Shown: one piece after another, positions 1-12,569 of the stretch | Position numbering within the stretch: position 1 is the first letter of the stretch | How the letters are laid out: each line of letters starts with the position of its first letter | Assembly (NCBI GenBank): GCA_009760855.2 | Contig: WPIO01000002.1 | Coordinates: 5,884,501 to 5,948,500 of the forward strand | Source: Cristatella mucedo | Lineage: Eukaryota; Bryozoa; Phylactolaemata; Cristatellidae | DNA: 64,000 bases | Direction of reading: 5' to 3' | Position numbers and translations under genes: made by a program | The notes under the pieces: model-generated | The model's database searches: none | The model's input: only the letters and a program-made list of their open reading frames with translations | Told to the model about the DNA's origin: nothing

Positions 1-284
1 TTCTCGCTCATTTCGTAAGACACTTTGGAAAATTGCTGTTTTAACTCGATAACTGATATTGCTCGCGCCCACGCACTGCCATGCAACTATAAAGTTTCAA
101 TCGAATGCGGTTTTGTTACCTGATTTTAAAATCAGTGCTGAGATGAATGACAGAGTTACACTAGTTCTAATCGCTTACTACCTCGTAATAACGCGTCTGT
201 GGCACTCTAACAATACAGGCGGCGTGAATAGCACGAGTGCATTATTAGCGTGAATGGGTTGAGAGAGCATAAAGGAACCATGAT

Positions 285-430
285 AGCCCGATGGTAAGGT
301 GCTCACTCTTCACTACGGGTGTCCTGGGTTCGAGTCCTAAAGTTAGTAACTTTTTATTGCCGACAGCAAGGGGTAAAGATAACCGTTAAGGCTCATCTGC
401 AGCTATCCAAATGAGGCTGATAACTAAGCC
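285..430 (+). mobile_element. S1 SINE, diverged copy
   Basis: Retains agcccgatggtaaggtgctc, a B box (gggttcgagtcc) and the body motifs ttattgccgacagcaag and taaggctcatctgcagctat that match the S1 body. Confidence 0.6.
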
Positions 431-2224
431 AATATGTTTTCCCTACATGGGACACAACTGGCTTCTTTTTAGGCTCAGCTACTGCTTCGGCTTTTACCCT
501 ACGCGACTAACGCCTAGAAAATAATTGAAAATATAATTCATTCTATAGCCTGAAGACAACTTTCAGTATATTTAAGAGCGCAGGTGCTTCACGTATGCCC
601 CGGGGCTCGAGCCTACGACATTGGTTATGACATACATTCAGTCTGACCTCTTCCTAGGCGAGTACCTTAACCACTTGGGAAAAAATGCACGAGGTCGCTT
701 AGATCGGACCGTTGAAGACGCTAGGGTAACCAAATTTCAACCGCATGTACTGAACTAGGAGACCACAATTGGCGTCAATGGCCGCAGCTACTATTTGCTT
801 CTCATCACGACTAACACTGCCAGAGACCACGGTGTGAAATTCGCTTCCTGGGGAATATGGGGATCTAGCAGCAGCGGCTCCACTCAGCTCGTTCAACCAA
901 TTATACCCACGCTGGCAGGGGAGAGTCACGTCGTTGTCATTTCTTCCCACGCGTTAGCCTGGTCCACTATGCATGAAAGGTAGTACAAGCTTGTGTAGAG
1001 CCTACGTTATTCTAGTTTAAAGATGCCAGGTCTTGCCAGCTTCTCGTCTTGACACCAACTTGGATGGACGCGCACACGCAAAGGCATCCAAGCACTACTA
1101 GCGTGCATTCCCGCTCGGCTCCACGCATTGACGCACTCAACTGATCTCGAATTCACTGTAACCTCTACATCATCTGAGGGCGCGGGTTCCACGTGGCTTT
1201 GCACGTGGCTTAAACCTTGTTGCTCATGGCTGTAGCTTGCCTGGCGTTGGTTTGGCGATACGCGGCTAGAACTAGAGGTTAGCTAAGAGGTATCCAGAAA
1301 GAGAAGCCAAATAACGCAGGTAGGATAGCAGATGCTGCTGCTCCTGACATTCACCTTTCCTCTTGCGACAGGATCAAATGTTAGAGATCCCTTCTTCTAA
1401 CCCTTCCAATGACGCAGATAAGGCAATCAACTCTTGGGCCAGAGGGGGAACTATTAAGTCTCATTTAATCCGAAGACCTCAATTCATCACAACCTTTCAT
1501 CGAGCCTTTACAAAAGCATACATAAGCATGAACAAGGGCACAAGTAAAGCATGATAAGAAATACTGTCACTTTTTTATGACGCATATTGGCCCGTGGTAC
1601 ACTTTACCATAAATCGCTCATGCTTGCGTTCGCCTAGTTTTTGCAACTTGGAGAACCGTCTTTTAAGGCAGCACTGCTCAAAATCGCTATCACTACTCAG
1701 TGTGCTAGACTTCACCGCCTGGGGTCGTGAATAAAGTAAAAAGCAGTGCTGCAGCTCTAACATGGTACAGCTCTAACGCGTGCCTCTATCATCTGCCAAA
1801 GCATGCTCTGGCAGTTGGTAGATGCACACCGAACTAGCCACTATATTAGGAGCCAACGCACCAGCATGTGCAGAGGTCATTAATAAAACCTTTAATCTCA
1901 ATGCCTACTCGAGACTATATGCTCTCGCAACAGCTATTTCACAGGCAGACTTAATCTGCAGATTATACCAATGCTTAGTATTTTGTCTTGAGTTTTTTAG
2001 GTTGTAAGAGTTTATGAACAGGCAACAGACTAGCAAGACCAAATTTTTCAAAATGCAATGAAGGAAAATAAGTATTTGACTGCTTGCAAACAGTATGCAT
2101 AGTTTCAAATAACAACTACATTTCTTCCTATGGGGTTCACATGCCTTCGGAGGAAGATAGGCTGGTGCTTCTCAAAATTCCAGACCGAGTCTACTTTTTA
2201 GTAAGCAGTGCCTTAAAAAGATGG

Positions 2225-2330
2225 AGCGGTGGGCGATCCTTTGTCGCCGCTGGGAGTGGCGGGGATAGTCACAAAGGCTATTCTGTCGCTAGACACAAGA
2301 AGCTGTTAAATTAGCCAGCATTCATTGATT
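2225..2330 (+). mobile_element. S1 SINE, 5'-truncated copy
   Basis: Begins inside the S1 body (gcggtgggcgatcctttgtc) and continues through the internal hairpin, ggctattctgtcgctagac and gctgttaaattagcca. The tRNA head is absent. Confidence 0.75.
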
Positions 2331-2941
2331 TATATATGCAGCAAAGTACAGGTCACACGACATCTGCCAGTATCGGAAGACTTCAGCAACAACGAGCGTT
2401 CATGCCCATAACGCCGTGAAGTCTAGTTGAAAACCGAACAACCAGCGGACTAGGCATGTGGCGTAGTCGCGGCCGGTGACGGCAATTCTTGAAAGACAAT
2501 GCATAGGCTGTCTGTCATCCTTCTCCATTAAAAAAATATAGGCAAGACCTGGAACTTCAGACTTCAACATTAGTGGTACAGGTCCAGTCATTGTCATCAC
2601 GACACAGTCTTCTTTGAAGGCTAGCCAGCACTAGCTCGCATGTCGCCGTGCACACTCTGAAAAGAGCGCGCGGGCAAGACTCGTGCTAATTCTAGTGCTG
2701 ACCTACGTTTGCAAGTGTACTACAAGTAGCAGGAGGAACCTATTTTTTTATTATTAGAACACGGTTAGCTTTTTAGAGCGCTTGTTAGCCTAGCGATCTT
2801 TAGGAGACCTTACGGCCACCCTTTATCGTATCCCTACCTCGGGCCAAGCCTGAAATGACATGGAAAGAGATGCGAGCGCCTACGACGTCGGGCGATCAAT
2901 TTACAACTAGCCGGAGGATGCCGCCTGTTAAGTCTCTGGAC

Positions 2942-2988
2942 CGTCGAACAGCGGCGGCCGCGGCGGCGGCGGCTGCTGCTGTTCGACG
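2942..2988 (+). repeat. GCG-repeat hairpin
   Basis: cgtcgaacagc (2942-2952) is perfectly inverted at 2978-2988 (gctgttcgacg), enclosing a pure GCG/GCT triplet run. It lies in a CpG-rich stretch whose Ala-rich frames on both strands I regard as a by-product of the repeat. Confidence 0.75.
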
Positions 2989-4689
2989 CGCGGCCGACAT
3001 TGGGATAGAGTGCTTCCGTTCTCGTCCTAGCATCCGAACCCGAACGGCCAGCGGCTCAGTTTGCCTCTGCGTACAGCCGACGGTTGCCGCTCTACCACTT
3101 GCTTTCCCGCCAACCCTCGCTCCCACCTAGCTCACATTCGCTCGCTTACTCACTTCGTCACACCTCGGAGTCGAGATTCCGCGAGGATCTTTTAAATAAC
3201 CGTTGTACGAGTAGCACGGTACGAACAATAGCCGAGCACGCGGTTCATGGTTAACTGCTAGGGCCGGCAAGACCGGATACGAGGCGGATGTGCCGGATAC
3301 GCGGTTGCTTACCTACGCGGCAAACCGCTGCCATTCGTACCATTTAATGTAATTCTCTTGTAGGATTGTCATTGATCGACGGCGCATATGCGAATACTTC
3401 ACCTGGGATTATTGCCAATCATCCCAGCAGAGCAAGGTTAAGGGTGTAGAAGTTCTCGAGATCTAGTTACCTCTCCCAGTCGGCAACATCTACTGGAAAC
3501 GTACGCTCATATTTATCGTCTCTGATTTATTGTGTCAACGCGCACAGCTCGCCGCACCAGCAAACTAGTCTTCGGTTAGGCATTGGTTCAGGGCTAGGAG
3601 AACGTTGCCCGAAGAAGCGGTCAAAACAGGAAGCCGTTCTGCCATGCCTAAATCATTGTTCCCGAACTTACTTTGGATTAATCTCTGATAACAAGAGTAG
3701 TGATTAGTTTTATAAAATAGTCAAAAGTTAAACTTGACACCCAGAATTGAGTTTATTTTGATCCTAATCAGGATGGTACTCCGTAGCCATCGCGGCCACG
3801 ACTACCCGCTGGAACCAGTAGCGGCCAACCCAAGCACCCATTGCATATATCTATTAAGTGCTAACAGAGCACGCTTTTTAGCAGCATAATAACGTCAAAA
3901 AGGAGTAGACAATAAACATAATTTAAATATTCAGTGAATTTTGCTCAATACTGCGCTATTTTTTGGCTTTCAATTGGTATTTGGTAGATGAGAGCTCTCG
4001 ATTAGTATGGCGGGCGCGAGCGGGCCTCCTGGAATAGATGGCACCCTTTAGTTAACGTTGTCACCGCTGCGTAGCACTTAAATCGCTTTCTGCGAAGAAT
4101 GGTGTATTATTAAACGAACATATTTTTGTTAGAAGCGCACGGTAGTGGGTCAAACAGGGCCCGGTAAGTAAACCTTATAACCAAAGAGCGCATAGACCCT
4201 AGCAGGCGCCCGCCATCAATGCCACATGGCTGACGTAGGCAAAGCCAACGCCTCGAAGCGCAACGAGGAAGTCGCACTAGAGGCGCAGATGCACGAAGTC
4301 CGCCAGAGAAACGAGCGAGGTTTCATTAAAGATCGCTAATATTGTATCATCAAGTTGCCGAAGGTAGTTAGTAGTGATAAGCATTCGTCTCCATATATTA
4401 TGGCTTAAGAGAGCCGCATGAGGCCGAGCCGAGAGTGAGAAAGTAAACACAGTGCTATCGATTTCTCATCGTTCACCACGTGTCTAACAATACTTTAGTA
4501 TACACCTAGTTACTAGTACTTATCCCCAAAAGCCGAAAGTAACCTGAAGCAATTGTGTTCAATTGGCAAGTAAGATTACCATTGGTTCTTCATCGCATCG
4601 CTGGCCCAGCTGCCGCACCATAAAAGGTCCCAATTCGCAGGCTACATTAGGGTGCCAAAATGACTTGCTCTCAAGAAAAGACTCTGATG

Positions 4690-4880
4690 AGACCGTGTTA
4701 ATGCGACCACGAGTAACATGAGTAGGGGGTGACATGCACAGGGTTAGCATGCAAATGTGGTTAGTGGCAGCATGCACAGTGTCAGCACGCAAAAGCACGA
4801 ATCACAGGGACCCACTAAATGCTGTCCTAAATAGGAGTGCTTGGAAGAGCAGACTTTGCAGTGTGACCCTCAGTCAATGT
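4690..4880 (-). mobile_element. Family A LINE 3' UTR fragment
   Basis: The block cagcatgcaaatgtggttag, followed by agtgtcagcacg and gggacccactaaatgctgtc, matches 14190-14300 in the same antisense orientation. It includes the very end of the RT frame but lacks the hairpin and the ATT tail. Confidence 0.72.
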
Positions 4881-4924
4881 CGGTTGTTTGTTAGTAGAAA
4901 AATGCGACCATGGAATGGACCAAA

Positions 4925-5100
4925 TCCTAGCTGCTTAAACAGCCTCTTTTGGTAAAGCGACAAGAGAGCCTTTACGGCTAGCACTACCGCTTGCAGTGGC
5001 GATAAAGGGTAGCCCACTGCAGGAATCAAACCCATGACCTCGGGACCGAGGTGATGAAAGCAATCACCTTACCTAGTGTGCCATCACGGCTCACCGAAGC
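4925..5100 (-). mobile_element. S1 SINE, full-length antisense copy
   Basis: The reverse complement of the S1 reference from the 3' body (gctgcttaaacagcctcttt, gacaagagagcctttacggc) through ggcgataaagggtagcccac to the head (gacctcgggaccgaggtgat and agtgtgccatcacggct). Confidence 0.82.
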
Positions 5101-5599
5101 CATAAGAGATCCGTATATATAAATGTATAGATTGAAATGCCAGTTATCTACATTGGTTAACTTACCAAAACAATTGGTGCCGTTTCTGGAACGACTACGG
5201 AGTCTCGGAATTGCTTAACGAGTGGGGCACATTTTGAAACAAAAATGGAAGCTACGGTTAGAGATACACATACTCTGTAGCCCCTCCATGTTCACAAATT
5301 GTAGCAGCACGATATGTAAAACGAATTTGATAATGAGGTGGTTCAGCTCTGAACACAAACAACCATTTGAGGACAACATTATGGCATTTAAGAAGCTGTT
5401 ATTTAAATCTTTCGGCGTTATTAAAATATGTAAACAATAATTTGTTAATAAGCAGCTCGTAATTTCATAGGCAGTATGCTCTCAAAGTGTAATACCCTTT
5501 AAAACCAGATCTGAAAGGCATTACTATTAACACGCCTACATGTCATGCAGATGAGCACACGGGTGAACTTCCGCAAACATACTTGTATATATACATACC

Positions 5600-6260
5600 G
5601 TGTAAAGTTCATATCCCAATCAAAGATGAAAACTAGACTTCTGGACCCAATTCACACTGTCCTGCTTCTACAACAATATGATCTGCATATGCCAAGCATA
5701 ACTAACATATTAAATATGTCAGTAGCCTCAGGTCATGTCCCAACACCTTTGAAAATAGATGAAGTCAGGCCACTACTCAAGACAGAAACACTAGACGAGA
5801 AGAGAACTCCAGCAACGTCCACGTAATGTCCATCCTACTTTTCCTGTAAAAAAACACTGTAGCTAGTCATGGTAAACCTGCCGAACTCATATAATAAAAC
5901 TTCAAACCTTGCTAGAAAATTCCGGTCTGGTTTAGAGCATGAGAGCATGAGAGCTAATCACTCCACAGAGTCATCATTGCATCGGCTGTATAACGCCCTA
6001 CTCAGGCATGCATACTTAGGTGGAGTGATTCTTGCTTGATGTGCTTATGAGTGCTAACACTATGCATGCTGCCACCAAACATACTTGCATGCTGACCCTG
6101 TGCATGTCCACCCTAACCATGTTATTCTGGTTGTTTAGCGAGCATCTTACCACTTACCATTCCATCGTGTTTTGCTTGAGGCAAATGCAAAGTGATTGAA
6201 AGAGATTGATTTTTCTGAGGGCGCAATATCAAATGTTTTAATATTATTATCAAGAACGAT
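5600..6260 (+). mobile_element. Family A LINE, internally deleted relic
   Basis: Begins with an RT-domain block (LDPIHTVLLLQQYDLHMP, then SVASGHVPTPLK and VRPLLKTETLDEK) that matches the start of the palm in CR1/L2 elements, up to a decayed HSTESALHRLYNALL segment near 5960-6000. Near 6035 it jumps directly into the family A 3' UTR (tgctaacactatgcatgctgcc) and ends with a hairpin-like tail and AT-rich run near 6255. The rest of the RT is missing, and stops and frameshifts are present. Confidence 0.75.
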
Positions 6261-6689
6261 ATGCGTAAAGATTGCTTGAGGCATCGCCTGTGTCGTTCGT
6301 GATTGCACAGCACATATTCTTTGGCAGGTTTCTCATGCATTAGATGAATAACGGAATTTTAATAACAAAACGATGAAAATCAAGCAACATTACTTTTTGA
6401 AACATTTCGAAGTGTAATATTATTCATCTTCATGATAACAATAAATTTGTATACTGCCTGCCAAACAATGACCCAGTTTCTTTCCAGGCACTCTACATTT
6501 TCTGTGAAGGAAGCATGATCAAAACGTTAATGGTACATCCTCAATAATAACTAGCATAACATGGTTAAAAATATACTTAATTTGTAAAGTACCCTACGAT
6601 AACTTATTCTCAATTCAGGCGGTTAATTTATACCATATATGGGGCTCGAGCCGACAGTCTTGAGCAGACCTTAGTCTCGGCGAGCACAT

Positions 6690-6965
6690 TTACCGCTGGG
6701 TCAAACTAGTGGTGGCATTCGCAGAGTCAGCATGCAAATCTGGTTAGTGGTAGCATGAACGAGGTCAGCACACATAATAATGCAAAGTACGAATCACGAT
6801 TATCCACTAAATGCTTTTATTATTAGATCCAATTTAGCTTCTTTTAAATGTGATCAGATAAAAAGATGCCTAAACGCTGTTAAGCAGGGAGATCTAACGT
6901 TGGGAGCACACGAACTAAGGGCACGGTTTCTAAACAAATCTGATGTTCGTACGTGGTATTGGTAA
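6690..6965 (-). mobile_element. Family A LINE 3' fragment
   Basis: Antisense copy sharing gtcagcatgcaaatctggtt and ccactaaatgctt with the 13995-15025 element, then the decayed end of the RT frame (gagcacacgaactaagggca corresponds to gagcatacgagctaaatgca near 14376). It is truncated on both sides. Confidence 0.7.
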
Positions 6966-6984
6966 ACAAATGAATAGCATATTG

Positions 6985-7345
6985 GTGAAGAAATGATAAT
7001 TATAATAATAAACTTGATGAAGTACCCTCAGCGAACCCAATCTTTCTCTGGGCACTTTAAAAATGCAGCAAAGGAAATGTGATCGAATGTACCTTGGTAG
7101 CATGCTCAATAAACAGCAAGAATAATATGATTAGGGGTGCCGCGCATAGGGTCAGCATGCAAGTATGGTTAGTCGCAGCATGAATAGTATTTGCACGAAT
7201 AAGCAAATAAATAACGAATTACCGGGACCCACTAAATGCAGCGATAAATAAGTGCTAAGCTTGGTGGGAGCTGATCTGATAGGAAAGCTTGAGCAAAGGA
7301 ATGAAAGAACCTACAAGTGAGTGACAGTCAACACGGTGCATTGAT
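6985..7345 (-). mobile_element. Family A LINE 3' end with tail
   Basis: Antisense copy beginning with the (ATT)n-type tail (taattataataataa), the hairpin region (acttgatgaagtaccctcag), the 3' UTR and a short end of the RT frame (ggacccactaaatgc). It lies directly beside the preceding copy in the same orientation and just before a sense-strand copy. Confidence 0.72.
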
Positions 7346-7369
7346 CTGCTGCTGCCATGCACAGTCAAC

Positions 7370-7950
7370 CTAATAAATATATCTTTAGCCTCAGGTCATG
7401 TATTTGCACCTTTCAAAACGGCTGCAGTTAGGCCAATACTCAAGAAAGCAACACTAGACCGAGATATATTGAGCAACTCCCACCCTGACTCCTTTCTACA
7501 TATTAAAGGCACTGGAAAGACTCGTGGCAGACCAGTCAAAATCGTGCACTGAAATTTTAAACCCTTGCAAATAAGTGCTAGTCTGATTTAGAGCTCATTA
7601 CTCCACAGAAACCATAGAGCTTCGGGTGTGTAACGACTTAGGAGTGCAGACTTAGATGGAGTATCTCTGCTGGTCTTGCTCGATCGTTCAGCTACGTTTG
7701 ATACTATTGATCGCCAAGTTCTTCTTGACGCCTCTGAAGTCGGCTCGAGGGGCCATGCACAGTGTCATGGCAGCATGCGTGGCTGCAGCAGATCGATCAA
7801 CGCATCCTAGAACCAATTCATTGGTAACAGGTTATGAAGGAATAACTGCCGACTTCCATTCGGAAATGAACCTTAGGACAAGGTCATTTGTGGCCTCCTT
7901 AAATGTAGACGTTGAATTACTGCTTTAAATTGAGGGGCAGCATTTCAGGT
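7370..7950 (+). mobile_element. Family A LINE, RT palm relic
   Basis: Forward-strand translation with frameshifts gives ASGHVFAPFKTAAVRPILKK, LSNSHPDS and LLVLLDRSATFDTIDRQVLL. These are the fingers and first catalytic block of a CR1/L2 reverse transcriptase (normally LLDLSAAFDTIDH). Multiple in-frame stops make it a dead copy. Homology fades after about 7750, so the right end is uncertain. Confidence 0.7.
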
Positions 7951-7959
7951 GATGATGAT

Positions 7960-10900
7960 ACCCAGGACATGAACTATCTTACCTTGGCTATCTTCCTGAC
8001 AAAGAAGCAAGAAAATCACTCAGACAGATCAACACAAAGATCACTCAGTAAAGAAATATCCCGGTAATCGGAATAGAGACTGTTTATGGCCGATATCAGC
8101 ATTTTCTGATTGTGCACATGCGATTCAACCATATTTTTTTTTATTAAAGCTAGACTTTGTTTTGGTGTAAATTAATCGGTACTGTAGTCCTCGTTTGCAT
8201 ATAAGCGGACAGTTAACTCCAATTTTTTGCACGTTTTAGAAGCTTTTGCCTGATAGACCTAGATAGTTTAATGTCTGTCGTAAACCACAGCAGTCTAGGA
8301 GAGCACACAAACGGCGTTTTAGCGAAATATGCAAATGTGTCCAGAATGTCTGTTGGTGTCGTGTTTTAGCAATCCTCTAGTGATGACACGTTCGAAGCGG
8401 GACTAACCAGAAGAGGTGAAGCAAAAATTCTCGTACGGACATCATCAACGTCGTTGGTCTTAAGGTTTTGTCGCTTGCACTTGATTTTGGATGAGGAGTA
8501 GCCCACACTTAGTTGACGAAATTAAATCTGCATGTGAGCAAAACTAGCAGAATTAGCTAATAATAAGTGATGAAAGCATGCAGTTATAGGGCAAAATTTG
8601 TTCGAGTATGTGACCCTTGGTGTGAGTACGGCCATTCAAACGAGTGAAAAGAGACAATTAGTCAGTGCAAGCAATTTGTTGCGTAATGCGTCAGATAAGT
8701 TATCCAAATGCATTTTCAAATAACCCATTACGAGGGAAGAGTACTTTCTTGCTGGTAGAATTGAAATTCGATCGGATAAAAATATAGTATAAAGGATGAC
8801 TTGATACCGGGTGAGTGAGTTACTGCCTCAATTGTTCGCTTTTCATCGGGAGAGCCCAAAATATTAGATTCAGAAGACTAATTTTTATGGAAGGCAAACA
8901 ACTTGAAATTGAAGAATAAACGTGAGATTATTTCCAGCCTACCTCTAGTATTAGTGTATTTAGGGATCTGAAAGAAGAAACGTTAAAGACCTTAAGGACA
9001 AATCGTTTATCCGTGTCTTGGCTAAGTTTGGCTAGCTGGTACAGGTCGGCTGTAACGTTATAAGCTCGCCTGGTAGGCCTGGGTTTGACCTATGGTCGTG
9101 GCCGGATATGCAATGACGAGAGGTTCACAGGCAACGTAAGTTGGCCACGTAAGTTGTGGTGTCTAATGCTCTCTGTATCGCCGAGTTATGCACATGGATG
9201 TTGCAGGCGTGCTCCGGCGATGCGGCCACGCACGTAAGGCGACGTGTACCCAAGGCCTGTGCAGAGCCGGATAGCACGCTCGATGTTTAGGCGCGTATAT
9301 TCCGCCCTCCCCCCTGTGGCGAGTTGTTCATGGCTACCCTTTGTGAGCTGGCGCCTTCGGAGAGCTGAGATGAACCGTCCTAGTGATTTCACGTTAGTGC
9401 AGCCAAAGTTATACCAATGTCGTCTTTGCTGGTACTTGTGTGTAGTGTGGCTCTTACACAAGATTGCTCCAGGCCGAGATCGTACTACTCGTCGGGAGAG
9501 TTGGCCTCGCGTTTCATGTGCCCCCGTAGCGTAATGGACTCAGGGCCCCCAGGGGATTTGTTACATTTCCCCGTTGTTGTTGGTGCATACGATATTGTGA
9601 AGAGGTTTAACCAGTTGGCTAATAAGCGGCATGGCGAATGGCGGCATGGACTTAATATAGCGGCGCATGGCGGGAAATAGCCTCCTACATTGGATCTCGG
9701 CTACATACATGTCAACGGCTAATGTGGGTTCACTAAACCTCAACCAAGTGTGTGTTTACTTATGTGCGATCATCTCGTTCACACGTAGACAGTTCACTCT
9801 CATATGCATACACACGATAGTGGGTATAAGGGCAGTGAGTGTCAGCTTTTTTTAACCTAAAAGAACGACTGTGTCATGTGGCTTGACAGACATGCTTACC
9901 CCTTCTGCATTTATATCGTCTTATGTACAGTCTGGGTAAAGCTGAAGCCACTCATTTGGCTTAATTCTGACCAGGCCTATAACTAAACACACAGATACCA
10001 CGTCACTCACTTAATTAATACTATATCTCTGGTGCTACTCTCAAGCATAGTAATGCTTCTCTCGCTCTATCTTATAACTCAACTTCGCCTTTATTGCCTC
10101 TCTCTCTCTCTCTCTCCCTCTCTACTTTCTTTTCTATCTCATTCATTCAGTTCCTCACTTTTCGCATTTTCTATTTTTTCTACCCTCCTGAGCTTTCGAC
10201 GACTATTTCATTTTTTGTCTCTCTTATCTCTCCCTGGTGCTACACACCTCTTGTGCAAATTTGCCTTATAAGATGAGTGTAGACTGCAGTTGGTGACACG
10301 GAGAAGGAAGAGCATTCGGCTAGCCCTACAGTTATAGGAAGTAACAATATAATTAACACTAGTTCTTGATATGCAGCGACCAAAGACTTTACTTTTAAGA
10401 CCCAAGCTGTTACATCGTATCAGCGTCTAATACTCGAGCATAGGTACAGCATAGTTCCTAGCTCAGCTGCTCCGCCTCGATTATCGGCGTCAATGGCAGC
10501 TTGCATAGGATCTGCGTAGCAATGCAGATCATCTTTAACGATGAAGGCAGGACTATCGCTTGCGTATTTTTTGTATTGTATAAGGTGCTACACTAATGAG
10601 TAAAAAATAATTAATAAATTCGGGCAAGAACAGGTCGCCGTGCACCCGGCGTGAAGGGCGCAGCAATCGAAAGTATTAGGCACTATCAACGACGCCAATA
10701 GTCTAACCTTGACCTGTCACAGCCGTGCTTTATATTTTTGCTACTACTCGCGCCGGCCTAAACTGTTGTTGAAGCTGACTCTTTTGCGTATTACTTTACA
10801 AAACAAATTAACTTTACTTCTATTACGCCAAACTAGGCACAACTCTTAGGAGGCACCTCCACATCCCGCGCGTCACGCCTTTTAAGGTGGTTGCGTGTTC

Positions 10901-11340
10901 GGCGTCCAGTACTTGATCTCGGGCGCATCAAAGTGTCATAAAAACATCATACACTTTCGGAAGCGTGATTTGTATGCATTTTGCTTGCCCAAGTAATATT
11001 GAGAACTCCGTCAAGTAACCGATTGAGAAGACGGAGTTGCGGGTAAGCCGACCGCTTGAGAGCCATGAGAAAACTAGCAGGAGCGCGCCTTCTCTTTCAG
11101 TATTCTTCAAACAGCTATCCGATTTCGCATTTGACGTGCATACATGTGTGCGCTTACAAATTTGGCTTGGAGGCTGATTTAGCGACAGATCTGAGCGCTG
11201 TAAGCCCTTTCACAGTGAGAGCCTTTGTTTTTGTTTCGAGAACGACCTGCACTCCCTCGTGAAAAGTAGTGCGTTGATTTAGTGCGATCGGAAAAGTTTG
11301 CTGCAAAGCGGCACCCGGTACACTACACGTTATGCAGTCT
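7960..11340. other. Noncoding stretch, nothing recognised
   Basis: Mixed sequence with a CpG-richer patch at 9000-9700 and the CT array. Short frames here (for example both strands of 9186-9740) overlap each other and carry no recognisable domain. Confidence 0.4.
10097..10124 (+). repeat. (CT)n microsatellite
   Basis: A short CT array in a pyrimidine-rich stretch (10040-10240). The overlapping Ser/Leu-rich frames are not genes. Confidence 0.85.
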
Positions 11341-11348
11341 TGCATGAA

Positions 11349-11368
11349 CACGCACACGCACACGCACA

Positions 11369-11408
<40 letters not shown>

Positions 11409-11461
11409 CACACTCACAAACAGTCGTACACACACACGCAATCACATACACACACAGACAC
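11349..11461 (+). repeat. (CA)n microsatellite, interrupted
   Basis: A CA/CG-interrupted array. The His/Thr and Val/Cys frames across it are artefacts. Confidence 0.9.
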
Positions 11462-11469
11462 ATGCCTTG

Positions 11470-12560
11470 CTGCCCCAATGTTTAATGTCTCGGGCTTACA
11501 TGCTTAACCCAGTGTTTAACTCGTCTTGATGCTCAGATGATTTTTAAAGTGTTGACAAAATGCGTGTCACTGTATGTTAGTTTGTAGTGACTTAGTTAGT
11601 CAATGGTGTCTTACTTTGAAGCAGAAGAGTGGAAACTGTCTCTAGTTTTGGCTATGGGCTAGTTGTCTACAGATGGTCAAGTAATCATGTATAAGCTGCA
11701 TCCCACCGGTGCAAGTAAGGGACTAGACTTAATGTGTCTCAATTAATTCTATACACGAGCGAGATCTTTTCTAGAACGCAATGCTTGCTGCAAATCTTTA
11801 CATGACAGCTTTCTTGCTTGCTTAGTAAAGTTGACTTGTGACGTCATGTGATATCTCGACCAGTGCTGAAGCATGTCTATCCCTACCCCTAGTATTCAGC
11901 TATATTTCATGGCTTAAGCAGCTCTACTGTCACTGCATGGATATCCATCTTTATGTGCAGCACCTCTAGGAGAAGGCGAGGACAGCTTATAAAAAATCGG
12001 GCAAAGATGCTTTATGCCATGTTATATTTTATACCGTTGTGTCAGCAGACATATAATATTGGCCTTATATGCTTGCATTGTATCAGTCACGAGTTTGTCT
12101 TATATCTTTCATTTCGACTGTAGCTTGAGCCGGCATGCGATAGCATGAGAATATTTTAAAATGTCACCCAGGTTGTCTTTAAAGCGTTTCCTGCCGCCTT
12201 GTTTATTGTGCTCTTTGGGCTTCCAGTTGCTGCCCACCTACGACCCTATGTGATTGCTTTGATCGTGCACAGTATCCTGTTTGTGAATAGGCTTCCTCAC
12301 AATTACTTAGTTTATTGTTTCTATATACTTCGGATGTAGTAACTTTTTGTGCTGTCACAGTTAAAAAATATCAATGTGCCTGTACATAGATTCTATTTAT
12401 ACAATGCACTTGTATGGCTCACTGGCTATCCAGAAACTGTACCAACAGTGACTGCTGCATAATATGGCCGTCTGCATGCTTATGCTCAGCCCAGAACTGT
12501 GCAGTGGCTGTCCTCTATCACACCGTGGCACTGAGTAGACCTGAATTTGTTTCATTATTT
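11470..12560. other. Noncoding stretch, nothing recognised
   Basis: AT-rich, with short frames only and no repeat shared with other parts of the window. Confidence 0.4.
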
Positions 12561-12569
12561 CCCATGCAT

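Larger units (their letters stand above)
1..4680. other. Left-end stretch without a supported gene
   Basis: Apart from two SINE copies and the GCG hairpin I see no gene. Parts (700-1260 and 2800-4350) are visibly CpG-rich compared with the rest of the window, as an unmethylated or regulatory region would be. An exon-like frame with an acceptor near 1365 is discussed in findings. Confidence 0.4.

Noticed and set aside
2855-3130. Ala-rich frames on both strands
   Set aside because: Both are explained by the GCG run and CpG-rich composition; no domain, no splice context.
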